A DNA stretch of 64,000 nt from contig CAWCOF010000022.1 of the NCBI GenBank assembly GCA_963797005.1, positions 62,001 to 126,000 on the forward strand. The letters are read 5' to 3'. The stretch comes from AWTP1-13 sp963797005. GTDB taxonomy: Bacteria; Pseudomonadota; Alphaproteobacteria; Rhizobiales; Hyphomicrobiaceae. Position 1 is the stretch's first letter, and each line of letters opens with the position of its first letter. Positions 50,501 through 60,214 of this stretch are shown here, piece after piece. Under the pieces are notes generated by a model. That model had not been told where the DNA came from. It saw nothing but the letters and a program-made list of their open reading frames with translations, and did no database searches. The position numbers were made by a program, and so were the translations under genes.

Positions 50501-51918
50501 GCCGCGCCTCGCCGCAGCTCGATGCCCGGAAGAGCCGCAACAAGGCCGCGGAACGCATCGCCGCGCACCTCGAAGTTGCGGTACTGGTCGAAGGACGCGC
50601 AAGCCGGCGACAGCAGCACCACCGGCTCGGCGGCCCCCCCCGCAGAAGCGTCCCGAGCGGCAGCTGCCACCGCAACATCGAGGGTGCCGCAACGCGTCAC
50701 CGGCACTCTGCCGTCCAAGGTCTCGGCGAACGCCTCGCTTGCCTCGCCGATGAGGTAAGCCTTGGCAACCCGGGGGAAATAGGGGGCAAGGCTGGTGATA
50801 CCGCCCTCTTTCGGCTTGCCTCCCAGAATCCAGTAGATGCCGCGCTCGAAAGCGGCCAGTGCCGTGGCCGCGCTGTCGGCGTTGGTGGCCTTGCTGTCAT
50901 TGATGAAGAGCGTGCGCCCGAGCCGGCCAATCTCCTCCAGGCGATGGGAGAGACCGGGAAAGGTCTTGAGCGCCGCCGCCACCTCTGCCGGCGCGACGCC
51001 GAGAATCAGCGCCGTCGCACTGGCGGCGAGCGCGTTCTGGATGTTGTGGCGGCCGCGCAGCGCGCCGATGCCGGCGAGGTCGGCGAAGGCGCCGAGCGGT
51101 CCGGTCCACGGTGCGCGCGCCACAAGCTCGGTGCCCACCGCGTACCATCCGTGCGCCACGCGCGTGCTTGCCGACACCAGATCGACCCAGGTGCGGTTGG
51201 CAAGCCTGAGGCGCTCGGCGATGTCGCGGCACCAGTCGTCATCCTCGCCGACGATCGGCCGGACAGCGTTAGCGACGAGGCGGCCCTTCAGGTCGGCGTA
51301 GTGCGCCATCGTGCCATGTCGGTCGAGGTGATCGGGCGAGATGTTGAGCAGCACGCCGACGGTCGGGGCAAGCGATGGCGTCAGCTCGATTTGGAAAGAC
51401 GACATCTCGACGACGTGCATCCGATCGGGCGCTGGTGGCTCGAGATCCAGGATGGCGGTGCCGATGTTGCCGCCCATCTGTGCATCGCGGCCGGCGGCGC
51501 GCAGGATGTGGGCAGTGAGCGCCGTCGTGGTCGACTTGCCGTTGGTACCTGTGATGGCAACGAACGGCGCATCGGGTGAAGTCCTTGCCCGCTCTCGGCA
51601 GAAGAGCTCGACGTCGCCGATGATCTCCACGCCGGCGGCACGCGCCCTGGTCACTGTCCAGTGCGGCGCGGGATGGGTCAACGGCACGCCCGGCGCCAGC
51701 ACCAGGGCCGCAAACCGGCTCCAGTCCGCGTCCGCCAAATCCTCCACGGCGAAGCCCGCTGCCGTTGCCGCATCCCGGCCCGCTGCGCTGTCGTCGGCGG
51801 CGACGACCGTCGCGCCGCCTGCCGCGAGTGCGCGGGCCGCCGCCAGGCCGGACTTGCCGAGGCCAAAAACCGCAACGGCCCTGCCGGCGAATGTCGTGAC
51901 CGCAATCATGGCCGCCAT
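50497..51918 (-). CDS. murD: UDP-N-acetylmuramoylalanine--D-glutamate ligase
   Basis: This adds D-Glu to UDP-MurNAc-Ala. It has 473 aa. 'AVFGLGKSGLAAARALAAGG' is the N-domain, the P-loop is ITGTNGKSTTTAL, 'NISPDHLDRHGTM' and 'GRHNIQNALAA' are in the central domain, and 'FINDSKATNADSAATALAAF' begins the C-domain. It is the first gene of the division block here: mraY, murF, murE and ftsI, normally just upstream, are not in the window. Confidence 0.97.
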   Translation of the reverse strand: MAAMIAVTTFAGRAVAVFGLGKSGLAAARALAAGGATVVAADDSAAGRDAATAAGFAVEDLADADWSRFAALVLAPGVPLTHPAPHWTVTRARAAGVEIIGDVELFCRERARTSPDAPFVAITGTNGKSTTTALTAHILRAAGRDAQMGGNIGTAILDLEPPAPDRMHVVEMSSFQIELTPSLAPTVGVLLNISPDHLDRHGTMAHYADLKGRLVANAVRPIVGEDDDWCRDIAERLRLANRTWVDLVSASTRVAHGWYAVGTELVARAPWTGPLGAFADLAGIGALRGRHNIQNALAASATALILGVAPAEVAAALKTFPGLSHRLEEIGRLGRTLFINDSKATNADSAATALAAFERGIYWILGGKPKEGGITSLAPYFPRVAKAYLIGEASEAFAETLDGRVPVTRCGTLDVAVAAAARDASAGGAAEPVVLLSPACASFDQYRNFEVRGDAFRGLVAALPGIELRRGAA

Positions 51919-51961
51919 CTTAGCCCGAGTCGCGGTTGCGTGACGCCGTCGGCCGTCGCCT

Positions 51962-52936
51962 TCAGGCCTCGCGCGGCGTTTGGACGAACTTGCGTGTCGC
52001 CCCCACCAGCTCGTGCACGATGCCAGGCTCGGTCATGGCGTGGCCCGCATCGCCAACGATGCGCAGCTGAGCCCGCGGCCAGACCCGCGAAAGATCCCAA
52101 GCGTTCCTCACCGGCGTCACCACGTCGTAGCGGCCGTGCACCATGGTGCAGGGCAGATGGAGGATCCGCTCGACGCCGGCCAATAGCTGATCGTCACGCT
52201 CGAAGAAGCCGCGATTGACGAAGTAGTGGCATTCAATGCGGGCGAAGGCGATGGCGTAGTTGTCGGCCCCGAACAGCTTGACGCGCTCGGGATCCTGCAC
52301 GAGCGAGAGCGTGCTTCCCTCCCACACCGACCAGGCCCGTGCCGCGCTCATCTGCACGTTGCGATCGGGATGCGTAAGGCGGCGGTAGTAGGCGGCAATC
52401 ATGTCGCCGCGCTCCTCGGGAGGGATGGCGCTCTTGAACTGCTCGAAGGCCTCCGGAAACATCCAGCTGCAGCCGCCCTGATAGAACCAGGCGAGCTCTT
52501 CCCGCCGCAGGAGGAATATGCCGCGCAGCACGAGCTCGGAAACGCGGTCGGGATGCGACTGCGCATAGGCCAGGGACAGTGTCGATCCCCAGGACCCGCC
52601 GAAGAGCTGCCACCGGCTGACGCCCAGATGCGTCCGCAGCCGCTCCATGTCGGAAACGAGGTGCCAGGTCGTATTCGCCGAGAGGGAAGCGTGGGGCAGC
52701 GAGCGCCCGCAGCCGCGCTGGTCGAACAGGACAATGCGGTAGCGCGCCGGGTCGTGATAGCGGCGCATGGTGGCGTTGCATCCCCCGCCCGGACCGCCGT
52801 GAACGATCAGCGCCGGCTTGCCTTGCGGGTTGCCGCATTCCTCAAAATAGATCTCATGTCCCCCATCAACCTTGAGGCGCCCCTGGCGATAGGGCTCGAT
52901 CGGGGGATAGAGACCGAGCCGCTCACGTGCCGACAT
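51962..52936 (-). CDS. pip: Proline iminopeptidase
   Basis: This S33 alpha/beta hydrolase removes N-terminal proline. It has 324 aa. 'HGGPGGGCN' is the oxyanion motif, 'LFDQRGCGRS' the family core, GGSWGSTLSLAYA the nucleophile elbow, 'VHGRYDVVTP' the Asp and 'GDAGHAMTEPGI' the His. It stands 43 bp upstream of murD in the same direction, so it may be cotranscribed with the division genes. Confidence 0.96.
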   Translation of the reverse strand: MSARERLGLYPPIEPYRQGRLKVDGGHEIYFEECGNPQGKPALIVHGGPGGGCNATMRRYHDPARYRIVLFDQRGCGRSLPHASLSANTTWHLVSDMERLRTHLGVSRWQLFGGSWGSTLSLAYAQSHPDRVSELVLRGIFLLRREELAWFYQGGCSWMFPEAFEQFKSAIPPEERGDMIAAYYRRLTHPDRNVQMSAARAWSVWEGSTLSLVQDPERVKLFGADNYAIAFARIECHYFVNRGFFERDDQLLAGVERILHLPCTMVHGRYDVVTPVRNAWDLSRVWPRAQLRIVGDAGHAMTEPGIVHELVGATRKFVQTPREA

Positions 52937-53048
52937 TGTTGGTTGCGTCCCGTGTTCGCCCTTGTCAGGGGCATTCGCTGCTTGCCTCTATGGTTACATG
53001 TCAGGGGCGGGGCAAGGCAAGTTGCGCGCTTTCAATCTCAAGTCGGGC

Positions 53049-54884
53049 TCAAGTCGGACTGCGATTCTTCAGCCGCAACAGCCGCACTTCACGGTCATAG
53101 AGCGTTTCGCCGCCCGGCACGCGCACGTCGTAGGCTATTTCGAGCGCTCCACGTCCAGGGGCCGGGGTCATGCGGCTGACGACCATGGCGGCGATGACCG
53201 CGGCGGGCAGGCCGACGGTTCCCGCCAAGACGCTGGGAAACGCGACACCGCCAGCCTCGCTGAACAATATTATGAAAACGGCGACGCCGAACCCCGTGAT
53301 CATGCCCGCCTGCGCGCCCCAGGCGTTGAGCCGCTTCCACCATATTGCCAGCACCAGCACCGGAAAGGACGCCGAAGCGCTGAGTGTCAGCGCCCACAGG
53401 AAGAGCCTCAGGGGATCGGCAGGGGCCGCAATCGCCAGCCAAGCCGTGACGAATGCCGCACCGAACAAGGCGACACGTGCGGTGCCGATGCGGGCAGCGT
53501 CGGGCACGGTCTCGTTCGGGAGCCCGTGCACGACGTCTTCCGCCACAATAGCGGAGAGGGCAACCAGCGACGCCGACAGCGCTGCAAGCGCCGCGGCCAA
53601 GGCGCCGGCCAGCGACAGATAGATCAGCGCCTGCGGAAACCCCGCGGCGATCGGCAGGGCGAACAAGGCCGCATCGCGCTCGAAGCCGATATCCGAAAAG
53701 CCCACCACCTGCGTCTTGGACGCGACGCGCGCGATGCCCGACTGCTGCAGGAGCTGGAACCAGATCGGCAGACGGTCGCCCGGCTGCCCGACCACCTGCT
53801 GGAGGAACAAGGTGCGCGAGTAGACGGCAATCGCCGGCAAGGTCAGCATGACAAGCCCGACGATCAGGACCGCCCAGCCGATCGACTTGCGCGCTTCGTA
53901 GACGCCGGGCGTCGTGCTCGCGCGCGTGAGCAGCACGGGCGATCCCGCAATGCCCGCAGCCACCGTGAAGGTCATGAGGATGAAGCCGAGGCTGCCGACG
54001 TTGCCGAACGCCATGAGGAAAGGCTTGGTCAGGTTCTCCAGCCCTTCCCCGGGAAGATCGACCGCAAGTGTCGGTGCCAGCACGAACGGCACGTCGCGTG
54101 CCGCCTCGAGTCGGCTGAGGATGCGCACGACGTTGCCGTGCGTCATCTGCGGCAGCGGGAGATTGGAGACCATGAGAGCAATGATGGTGGCGGGGACCGC
54201 CAGAGCGAGAAGCGCTGCGATTCCTTTGGCGACGCTCGACCAGGTTAGCGAACGCATGCCGCCGACGAACACGATCGTTGTCGCGCACGCCATGACCACG
54301 ACGGCCATCAGCCGCTCGGATTGGCCCACCATCCACGCCGCGGCATAGGCGGCAAAGCGGGCCTCGGCCGCCAGCAGAAGCAGAATGGGAACGGCAAGAA
54401 TGGCCGCCGCCACCACCCGCACGACACGGCTCTCGAAACGGCGGCCGAGAAAGCTCGGCACCGTGTAGGCCCCGAACTTGCGCAGGAAGGGCGCCAGCAG
54501 CACGCCCATGAACACGAGACCGGCATACCAGCCGATGCTGAGGCAGAAAGCGTCGAAGCCGGCGATGAACAGGCACCCCGTCAGCCCCAGGAGTCCAGCG
54601 CCGCCCAGAGAAGCGATGGCGAGCGCCAGTCCATTGGAGAAAGCGGGCACCCGCCGGCCGCAGACGAAATAGTCGCCGGGCTCGCGTGCATAGGAGCTGA
54701 GGCCAATGGCTGCATAGAGCGCGACAGGCCCCGCGAACATCACCAGTCGGACCACGTTGTCCGTCGCGCCCAACCGCTCGAACATCAGCGCCATCAGCAC
54801 GAGTCCCGCAAAGGCCGCCGTGAAGATGCCGAAGTAGGTCCCCAGGCGCGGATTGACCAACCGTGTGCGCGCAGTAAAGGCCAT
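53049..54884 (-). CDS. Sodium/solute symporter, acetate (ActP/VC_2705) type
   Basis: The protein has 611 aa and belongs to the SSS family, with about thirteen to fourteen spans. 'AIASLGGAGLLGLTGCLFIAGFDAFCLSIGWYAG' and 'FGAYTVPSFLGRRFESR' match the branch annotated as cation acetate symporter or VC_2705 subfamily. ATG 54884 lies five bases after the stop of the small subunit. With the neighbouring crbR and crbS it forms an acetate-type uptake and control module; the actual substrate is inferred. Confidence 0.93.
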   Translation of the reverse strand: MAFTARTRLVNPRLGTYFGIFTAAFAGLVLMALMFERLGATDNVVRLVMFAGPVALYAAIGLSSYAREPGDYFVCGRRVPAFSNGLALAIASLGGAGLLGLTGCLFIAGFDAFCLSIGWYAGLVFMGVLLAPFLRKFGAYTVPSFLGRRFESRVVRVVAAAILAVPILLLLAAEARFAAYAAAWMVGQSERLMAVVVMACATTIVFVGGMRSLTWSSVAKGIAALLALAVPATIIALMVSNLPLPQMTHGNVVRILSRLEAARDVPFVLAPTLAVDLPGEGLENLTKPFLMAFGNVGSLGFILMTFTVAAGIAGSPVLLTRASTTPGVYEARKSIGWAVLIVGLVMLTLPAIAVYSRTLFLQQVVGQPGDRLPIWFQLLQQSGIARVASKTQVVGFSDIGFERDAALFALPIAAGFPQALIYLSLAGALAAALAALSASLVALSAIVAEDVVHGLPNETVPDAARIGTARVALFGAAFVTAWLAIAAPADPLRLFLWALTLSASASFPVLVLAIWWKRLNAWGAQAGMITGFGVAVFIILFSEAGGVAFPSVLAGTVGLPAAVIAAMVVSRMTPAPGRGALEIAYDVRVPGGETLYDREVRLLRLKNRSPT

Positions 54885-54889
54885 GACGC

Positions 54890-55150
54890 TTAGAAGTCCT
54901 CGTGCGCTCCGTGCCAATGATCAATCGCATCCTGCCGATTTACGAAGACGGCTATGGTGACAAAGGCGATGACGAAAAGGCCGTGGCAGGCAAGGAAGTA
55001 GCCGAGCGGGATGCCCAGCACACGCTTGTCGTTGAGCGCGTCCGCGTAAAGGGGCAGAACGATGATGGCGAGCACGAAGGGCAATAGGCTCGCCAGCATC
55101 TGCGCCTTGGTATGCCGCCAATAGGGTTTGCGCTCGCTACGTTCGATCAT
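54890..55150 (-). CDS. Small membrane subunit of the symporter (DUF4212)
   Basis: The protein has 86 aa and two spans ('LLPFVLAIIVLPLYA', 'YFLACHGLFVIAFVTIAVFV'). 'RHTKAQMLASLLPFVL' and the tail 'FVNRQDAIDHWHG' are the DUF4212 pattern. These small proteins accompany VC_2705-type symporters and are thought to be a partner subunit. It starts the two-gene operon. Confidence 0.92.
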   Translation of the reverse strand: MIERSERKPYWRHTKAQMLASLLPFVLAIIVLPLYADALNDKRVLGIPLGYFLACHGLFVIAFVTIAVFVNRQDAIDHWHGAHEDF

Positions 55151-55416
55151 GATCCCGCTCGGGCTCTCGGACTAGGTGCGGACCTGCCGAGGCATGGCGC
55201 CAACCGGTCCCTCTGCGCTCGCAGCCTGGTACCGATTCGTGGTCCAACTGGGGCGGCGCGGGCAGCCAACGCCACGCACCCCAAGCAGCGTTAGGCAAGC
55301 AAGCCGAGAGATTAGCCAAGAGAATGAAAAGACGCTAGGTTCCACCGGCTTGCAAGGCCTTGCCCGGCTACTTGCCGGCCGTCTGGAAAATTGAAAGACC
55401 CGCGCGAAGGCGATGT

Positions 55417-56082
55417 ATGACGGATTACCGCTTCATCATCGTTGACGACCATCCCCTGTTCAGGGGCGCGCTGGGCCAGGCGCTGCGCGACTCTTTCGGC
55501 GACGCTGAAATTCTCGAGGCCGGGTCGCTCGACGAGTTGACCGACCGGCTGGCCGCCGCGGGCGAAACCGATCTCATCCTGCTCGATCTCTCCATGCCGG
55601 GTGTGCAGGGATTGTCCGGTCTCGTCTACCTCAGGGCGCAGCACCCTGCGGTGCCGGTGGCGATCGTCTCGGCAAGCGAGGATGCAGCCACCATCCGGCA
55701 ATGCCTGGACTGCGGGGCATCGGGCTTCATCCCCAAATCGCAACCCGTGGAGCGTATCCGCGAAGCAATCCGCAGGATCATGGATGGCGAGGTCTGGTTG
55801 CCGCCGGACTTGGATGTCAACAACGTGCCGTCAGCGGAGGGCGCCGAGTTGGTGTCGCGGCTTTCGACGTTGACGCCACAGCAGGTGCGCGTGCTGATGA
55901 TGCTGGGCGAGGGGCTATTGAACAAGCAGATCGCCTACAAGCTCGGCGTGTCGGAGGCCACCATCAAGGCGCATGTCTCCGCCATTCTGCAGAAGCTCGG
56001 CGTCGACAGCCGCACCCAGGCGGTGATCGCCATCAGCAAGGTCGCCGGCCCTGCCGACTGGCCGCGTGGCGCCCTGAACTGA
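55417..56082 (+). CDS. crbR: LuxR-type response regulator, CrbR-like
   Basis: The protein has 221 aa. The receiver has 'FIIVDDHPLFRGAL', phosphorylated Asp in LLDLSMPG, and 'GFIPKS' with the Lys. The C-terminal HTH is 'LTPQQVRVLMMLGEGLLNKQIAYKLGVSEATIKAHVSAILQKLGV'. CrbR activates acetate-assimilation genes in Vibrio and Pseudomonas. It is convergent with the kinase (9 bp between stops) and divergent from the symporter operon across 266 bp, which probably contains its target site. ATG 55417 is chosen because the receiver begins there. Confidence 0.88.
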   Translation: MTDYRFIIVDDHPLFRGALGQALRDSFGDAEILEAGSLDELTDRLAAAGETDLILLDLSMPGVQGLSGLVYLRAQHPAVPVAIVSASEDAATIRQCLDCGASGFIPKSQPVERIREAIRRIMDGEVWLPPDLDVNNVPSAEGAELVSRLSTLTPQQVRVLMMLGEGLLNKQIAYKLGVSEATIKAHVSAILQKLGVDSRTQAVIAISKVAGPADWPRGALN

Positions 56083-56091
56083 CGAGCCAGG

Positions 56092-59000
56092 CTATTCCGC
56101 CGCCACTGCGCGCTGCCAGGTGAGCTGATGCATGAGCGCGCGCAACGCTGCCGCTTTCACCGGCTTCCTCAGCAGGGCGCAGCCGCGTGCTCGAACGTCG
56201 CGCTGGACAGCTGACGAATGATCCGCCGTGACGATGACGGCCGGAATCTCCGCATGCGTGGCGGTGCGCACCGCCACTACCGCCTCGACGCCGGTGCCGC
56301 TGTTCAGGTGGTAGTCGGCAAGGATGATGTCCGGCACACCCCCGCGCTCGCGCAGAAAACTCAAAGCCTCGTCAGTGCCTCCGGCTGCGATGATCTTGCA
56401 TCCCCAACCGCCGAGCAGCGCCTGCATGCTGAGCAGGACCGAAGGCTCATTCTCAACGCACATGACGGTCAACCCGGCGAGCCGTGTGACGGGCGATGCA
56501 GTCTGCAAGCTGGATTGAGCTACCGCCTCAGTCTCAGCCCGCGGCAGGTCGATCGAGAATATCGATCCGCGCCCGACCACGGAGTGGACGCCGATGCGGT
56601 GGCCGAGCACCTTGCCGATGCGTTCCACGATCGACAACCCGAGACCCAGCCCACGAACCGTGCTGGCCGTCTCTTGCAGACGTTCGAACTCCTTGAAAAT
56701 GAGTGCTCGCTTGGCGCCAGGGATACCAGGGCCGCTGTCGCAGACCTGCACCATCATGGTGTCCCCCCGCCGGCGGACGCCAAGCAACACCTTGCCCGCC
56801 GCCGAGTACTTGATGGCGTTGGACAACAGGTTCTGAAGTACGCGGCGCAACAGTCTGCGATCGGATCGCACGGCCACGCCCGTTGGCACAATGCGCAGCT
56901 CGAGCCCCTTTTCGCGCGCCAGCGGCGCGAATTCGACAGCCAGCCGCTCCAACACCTCCTGCAGAGGGAACGCTGTGAGATCAGGCTCGAGCCCGCCGGT
57001 GTCGAGCCGGGAGATCTCGATGAGGACGTTGAGGATCTCCTCGACTGCCTCCATGGAGGCATCGATGTTGCGGGCAAGGGTTGCCTCCGGCTCGCCGAGC
57101 TGACGCTCGACCAGGCTCGTCACGTAGAGGCGGGCGGCATTCAGCGGCTGCAATACGTCGTGACTTGCCGCCGCCAGGAAGCGGGTCTTGTCGAGATTGG
57201 CATCGTCGGCCTTGCGCTTGGCGACGGCCAATGCCCGGTTGACCTCGAGCAGCTCCGCGGTGCGCTCCCGGACTCGCCGCTCCAGGGTCTCATTGGCCCG
57301 CGCCAGCGCCTCGGAGGCCGCCACGCGCTCGGTGATATCGGAATAGGTGGTGACGATACCGCCTTGCGGCATCGGGCTCGTGCGGAATTCGACAATGCGG
57401 CCGCCGTGAATTTGCTCCTGAAAGGCTTCCTGGGTCACCGAGAGCTTTATGAAGCGGTCGGCAACCAGCTTGTCGACGTCGCCGGGGCCGAAGTCGCCGC
57501 GTTCGGCACACGTCCGCAGGATCCGGTCGAGCTGGGCGCCGACCTGACCGAGCTCCGGGGGCAGATCGAGGAGCTCGCGGAACTGCCGGTTCCAGCAGAT
57601 AAGCCGCATGTTCTTGTCGAATACGCTCAGGCCATGTCGCACCTGGTCGAGCGCCGATTGCAGCAGGTCACGATTGTACTGAAGTGCCTCCGAAGCGTCG
57701 TCCAGAAGGCGCATGGCCGTGTGGCTGCCCGCCATGCCGCGGCGCAGCAGCAACGACAAGACAAGACGCGACGAGGCGGCGCCGATAGCGCTCGCCAGCA
57801 GGTGCTCGGTGAAGCGGAGCAAGTGGATATCCGCCTCGGCATCGGGCGCTATCGCGGCGTCGCGGTCCTTCGCGTATGCCGTGAATGATCGCTCCGCGCG
57901 CTCCGTGCCGAGATAGCGGGCAACCGTTCGCTGCAACTCGCCGACCGTGACGGAGGTGCGCCACAGCCGCAAGGATGGCGGCATCGGCGGGCGCGGCAGC
58001 TCCTGGGGAACGAACACGCGCGCCTGCACCCGCTCAACGGGCTCGGGAGCCCTGAGCAGGGAGACGGTCACGAACGCCAGAACGTTGGCCAGGAAGCTCC
58101 ACAAGACGCCGTTGGTGAGAGGCTCGACGTTCAAGTAGAACAGGGCGTGCGGCGCGAGCGCCGTCAGCCCGAAGGGGCCGGCCGTGAGGACGGATCGCGA
58201 CACCCAGCCGGCCTCGATGATCCATGGCAGCAGCAGCGTGTAGGCCCACACCGCAAATCCCGTGACGATCCCGGCGATGGCCCCGCGCGCCGTGGCATTG
58301 CGCCAGACGAGGCCGCCAAAGAAGGCCGGCGCGAACTGGGCAATGGCGGCAAAGGAGACAAGGCCGATGGTGGCAAGCCCGTGTGCCTGCCCCAGCAGCC
58401 GGTAGAAGAGATAGCCCAGCAGAACGATGGCGAAGATGGCCACGCGACGGATGGTGAGCAGAAGCCATGCCATGTCCTGCTGACCCTTGGCGGCTTCGAA
58501 GCGCCCGCGCAGCAGGATCGGCACCACGAGCCCGTTGCACACCATGATGGCAAGCGCCACCGAATCGACGATCACCATGGCGGTGGCCGCGGACAGGCCG
58601 CCGACAAAGGCCAGCAGCGTGACGGTGGGGGAGCCCGCCGTCAGCGGGAGCGCCAGCACGAACGTGTCGGCGTCGACGGAGCCATTGGGCAGGCTCAACA
58701 GGCCGGCAGCGGCAATCGGCACCACGAACAGATTGATGAGCAGCAGATAGATCGGAAACAGCCACGCGGCCCGGCGGATCTCTCCCTCGGAATTGTTCTC
58801 GACCACCGTCACGTGGAATTGCCGCGGCAACAGGACGATGCATACCAGGCTCAGGAAGGTCACCGTGACCCACCAGCCCGCGTGAAAATCGTGGGCGAAC
58901 AGCTGTCGGACATCTGGGTGGTTCTGAACACGCTCCAGGAAGCCGCCAATGCCGCCGAACACGGAAAACGTGACGAAGAGACCGACCGTCAGGAACGCGG

Positions 59001-59607
59001 CGAGCTTGACCAGCGACTCGGCCGCCACCGCCACGATCAAGCCCTCCTGGTGCTCGGTCGCGTCGATGTGGCGGGTGCCGAAGAGGACGGCGAACGTCGC
59101 CATCAGGATGGCGATGATGAATGCCGTGTCGGTCGGCAGGTGCAGCGTCTGCAGCGACCGCGCGCCCAACAGTGCGTCGGCGGAGATGGCCACGGCTTTG
59201 AGTTGCAGAGCGATGTAAGGCAATGTCCCGGCAACGGCGATGATGGTGACGATGGCGGCCACCGCCTGGCTCTTGCCGTAGCGCGCAGCGAGAAAGTCGG
59301 CGACAGAGGTGATGTTCTGGCTCTTGGCCAGGCGCACGATGCGCACCAGCAGCGGCCAGCCGAAGGCAAACAGCAAGACAGGGCCGAGATAGACGGGAAG
59401 GAAGTTGTAGCCGCTGGAGGCCGCCAGGCCGACGCTGCCGAAGAACGTCCAGGACGTACAATAGACCGCCAGCGACAAGGCGTAGATAAAGGGCCGGCCG
59501 TCGCTGGCCAGGCCGAACCTGCCCGACCGGTCCGCGTACCACGCCAGCGCGAACAGGATGCTCACGTAGCCGAGCGCCAGCGCAACGACACTCCAGCCTT
59601 CGATCAT
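56092..59607 (-). CDS. crbS: Symporter-fused hybrid sensor histidine kinase, CrbS-like
   Basis: The protein has 1171 aa. Residues 1 to about 500 are a full SSS-family transporter-like domain (about thirteen spans, 'SLAVYCTSWTFFGSVGLAA' and 'NITSVADFLAARYGKS'). A PAS domain lies at about 640-760 ('GLSVFDKNMRLICWN'). The HisKA domain has the phospho-His in 'FLAAASHDVLQPLNAAR', then HATPase ('LLSNAIKYS', 'GSGPGIP'-like, 'RGLGLGLSIVERI'), and a C-terminal receiver with Asp in 'IILADYHLNSG'. This matches CrbS, the acetate-switch kinase; CbrA is the related alternative. Confidence 0.92.
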   Translation of the reverse strand: MIEGWSVVALALGYVSILFALAWYADRSGRFGLASDGRPFIYALSLAVYCTSWTFFGSVGLAASSGYNFLPVYLGPVLLFAFGWPLLVRIVRLAKSQNITSVADFLAARYGKSQAVAAIVTIIAVAGTLPYIALQLKAVAISADALLGARSLQTLHLPTDTAFIIAILMATFAVLFGTRHIDATEHQEGLIVAVAAESLVKLAAFLTVGLFVTFSVFGGIGGFLERVQNHPDVRQLFAHDFHAGWWVTVTFLSLVCIVLLPRQFHVTVVENNSEGEIRRAAWLFPIYLLLINLFVVPIAAAGLLSLPNGSVDADTFVLALPLTAGSPTVTLLAFVGGLSAATAMVIVDSVALAIMVCNGLVVPILLRGRFEAAKGQQDMAWLLLTIRRVAIFAIVLLGYLFYRLLGQAHGLATIGLVSFAAIAQFAPAFFGGLVWRNATARGAIAGIVTGFAVWAYTLLLPWIIEAGWVSRSVLTAGPFGLTALAPHALFYLNVEPLTNGVLWSFLANVLAFVTVSLLRAPEPVERVQARVFVPQELPRPPMPPSLRLWRTSVTVGELQRTVARYLGTERAERSFTAYAKDRDAAIAPDAEADIHLLRFTEHLLASAIGAASSRLVLSLLLRRGMAGSHTAMRLLDDASEALQYNRDLLQSALDQVRHGLSVFDKNMRLICWNRQFRELLDLPPELGQVGAQLDRILRTCAERGDFGPGDVDKLVADRFIKLSVTQEAFQEQIHGGRIVEFRTSPMPQGGIVTTYSDITERVAASEALARANETLERRVRERTAELLEVNRALAVAKRKADDANLDKTRFLAAASHDVLQPLNAARLYVTSLVERQLGEPEATLARNIDASMEAVEEILNVLIEISRLDTGGLEPDLTAFPLQEVLERLAVEFAPLAREKGLELRIVPTGVAVRSDRRLLRRVLQNLLSNAIKYSAAGKVLLGVRRRGDTMMVQVCDSGPGIPGAKRALIFKEFERLQETASTVRGLGLGLSIVERIGKVLGHRIGVHSVVGRGSIFSIDLPRAETEAVAQSSLQTASPVTRLAGLTVMCVENEPSVLLSMQALLGGWGCKIIAAGGTDEALSFLRERGGVPDIILADYHLNSGTGVEAVVAVRTATHAEIPAVIVTADHSSAVQRDVRARGCALLRKPVKAAALRALMHQLTWQRAVAAE

Positions 59608-59809
59608 CGGCGCGCCCTGCCCACCAGCCGGCCGGCGCTCGGAAACGCCCCAAACTCAGGCGGTTGCGGCGAGTGCTGGCCGGCCGTTCATTCTGATTGA
59701 AGGTCCGTGGAATGTCCAATTCCCAAGCGCCCGGCTTGACGGTAATGGATAAGGGCGGGCCCCGCCGCCCGCGACCACCCCTTCCCTCCCCTTCAAGGAG
59801 CTAGCAGCG

Positions 59810-60214
59810 ATGGGCATCCTCAAGGAATTCAGAGACTTCGCCATGAGAGGCAACGTCGTCGACATGGCGGTCGGCATCATCATCGGCGGGGCCTTCGGCA
59901 CCATCGTCCAGTCGCTGGTCAAGGATGTCATCATGCCGCCCATCGGCGTGATGCTCGGCGGCGTCGACTTCTCCGATATCAAGATCCCGCTGCGAGCGGC
60001 AGCCGCCGGAAAAGACGCCGTGACGGTCAACATCGGCGTCTTCATCAACAACGTGATCAGCTTCCTGATCGTGGCACTTGCCGTGTTCGCGCTCGTCAAG
60101 GCCATCAGCGAGCTCAGGAAGCGCTTCGAAAAAGAGCAACCCGCCGCGCCGCCGGCGCCGACACCATCGGAGACCTATCTGAAGGAAATCCGCGACGCTC
60201 TGGTGAAGAACTAG
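59810..60214 (+). CDS. mscL: Large-conductance mechanosensitive channel
   Basis: This is a pentameric emergency valve against hypo-osmotic shock. It has 134 aa. 'LKEFRDFAMRGNVVDMAVGIIIGGAFGTIVQSLVKDVIMPPIG' is the N-helix and TM1, 'VFINNVISFLIVALAVFALVKAI' TM2, then the charged bundle helix. AAGGAG precedes the ATG by about 8 bp. The TAG stop lies inside the end of the palindrome that follows. Confidence 0.97.
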   Translation: MGILKEFRDFAMRGNVVDMAVGIIIGGAFGTIVQSLVKDVIMPPIGVMLGGVDFSDIKIPLRAAAAGKDAVTVNIGVFINNVISFLIVALAVFALVKAISELRKRFEKEQPAAPPAPTPSETYLKEIRDALVKN

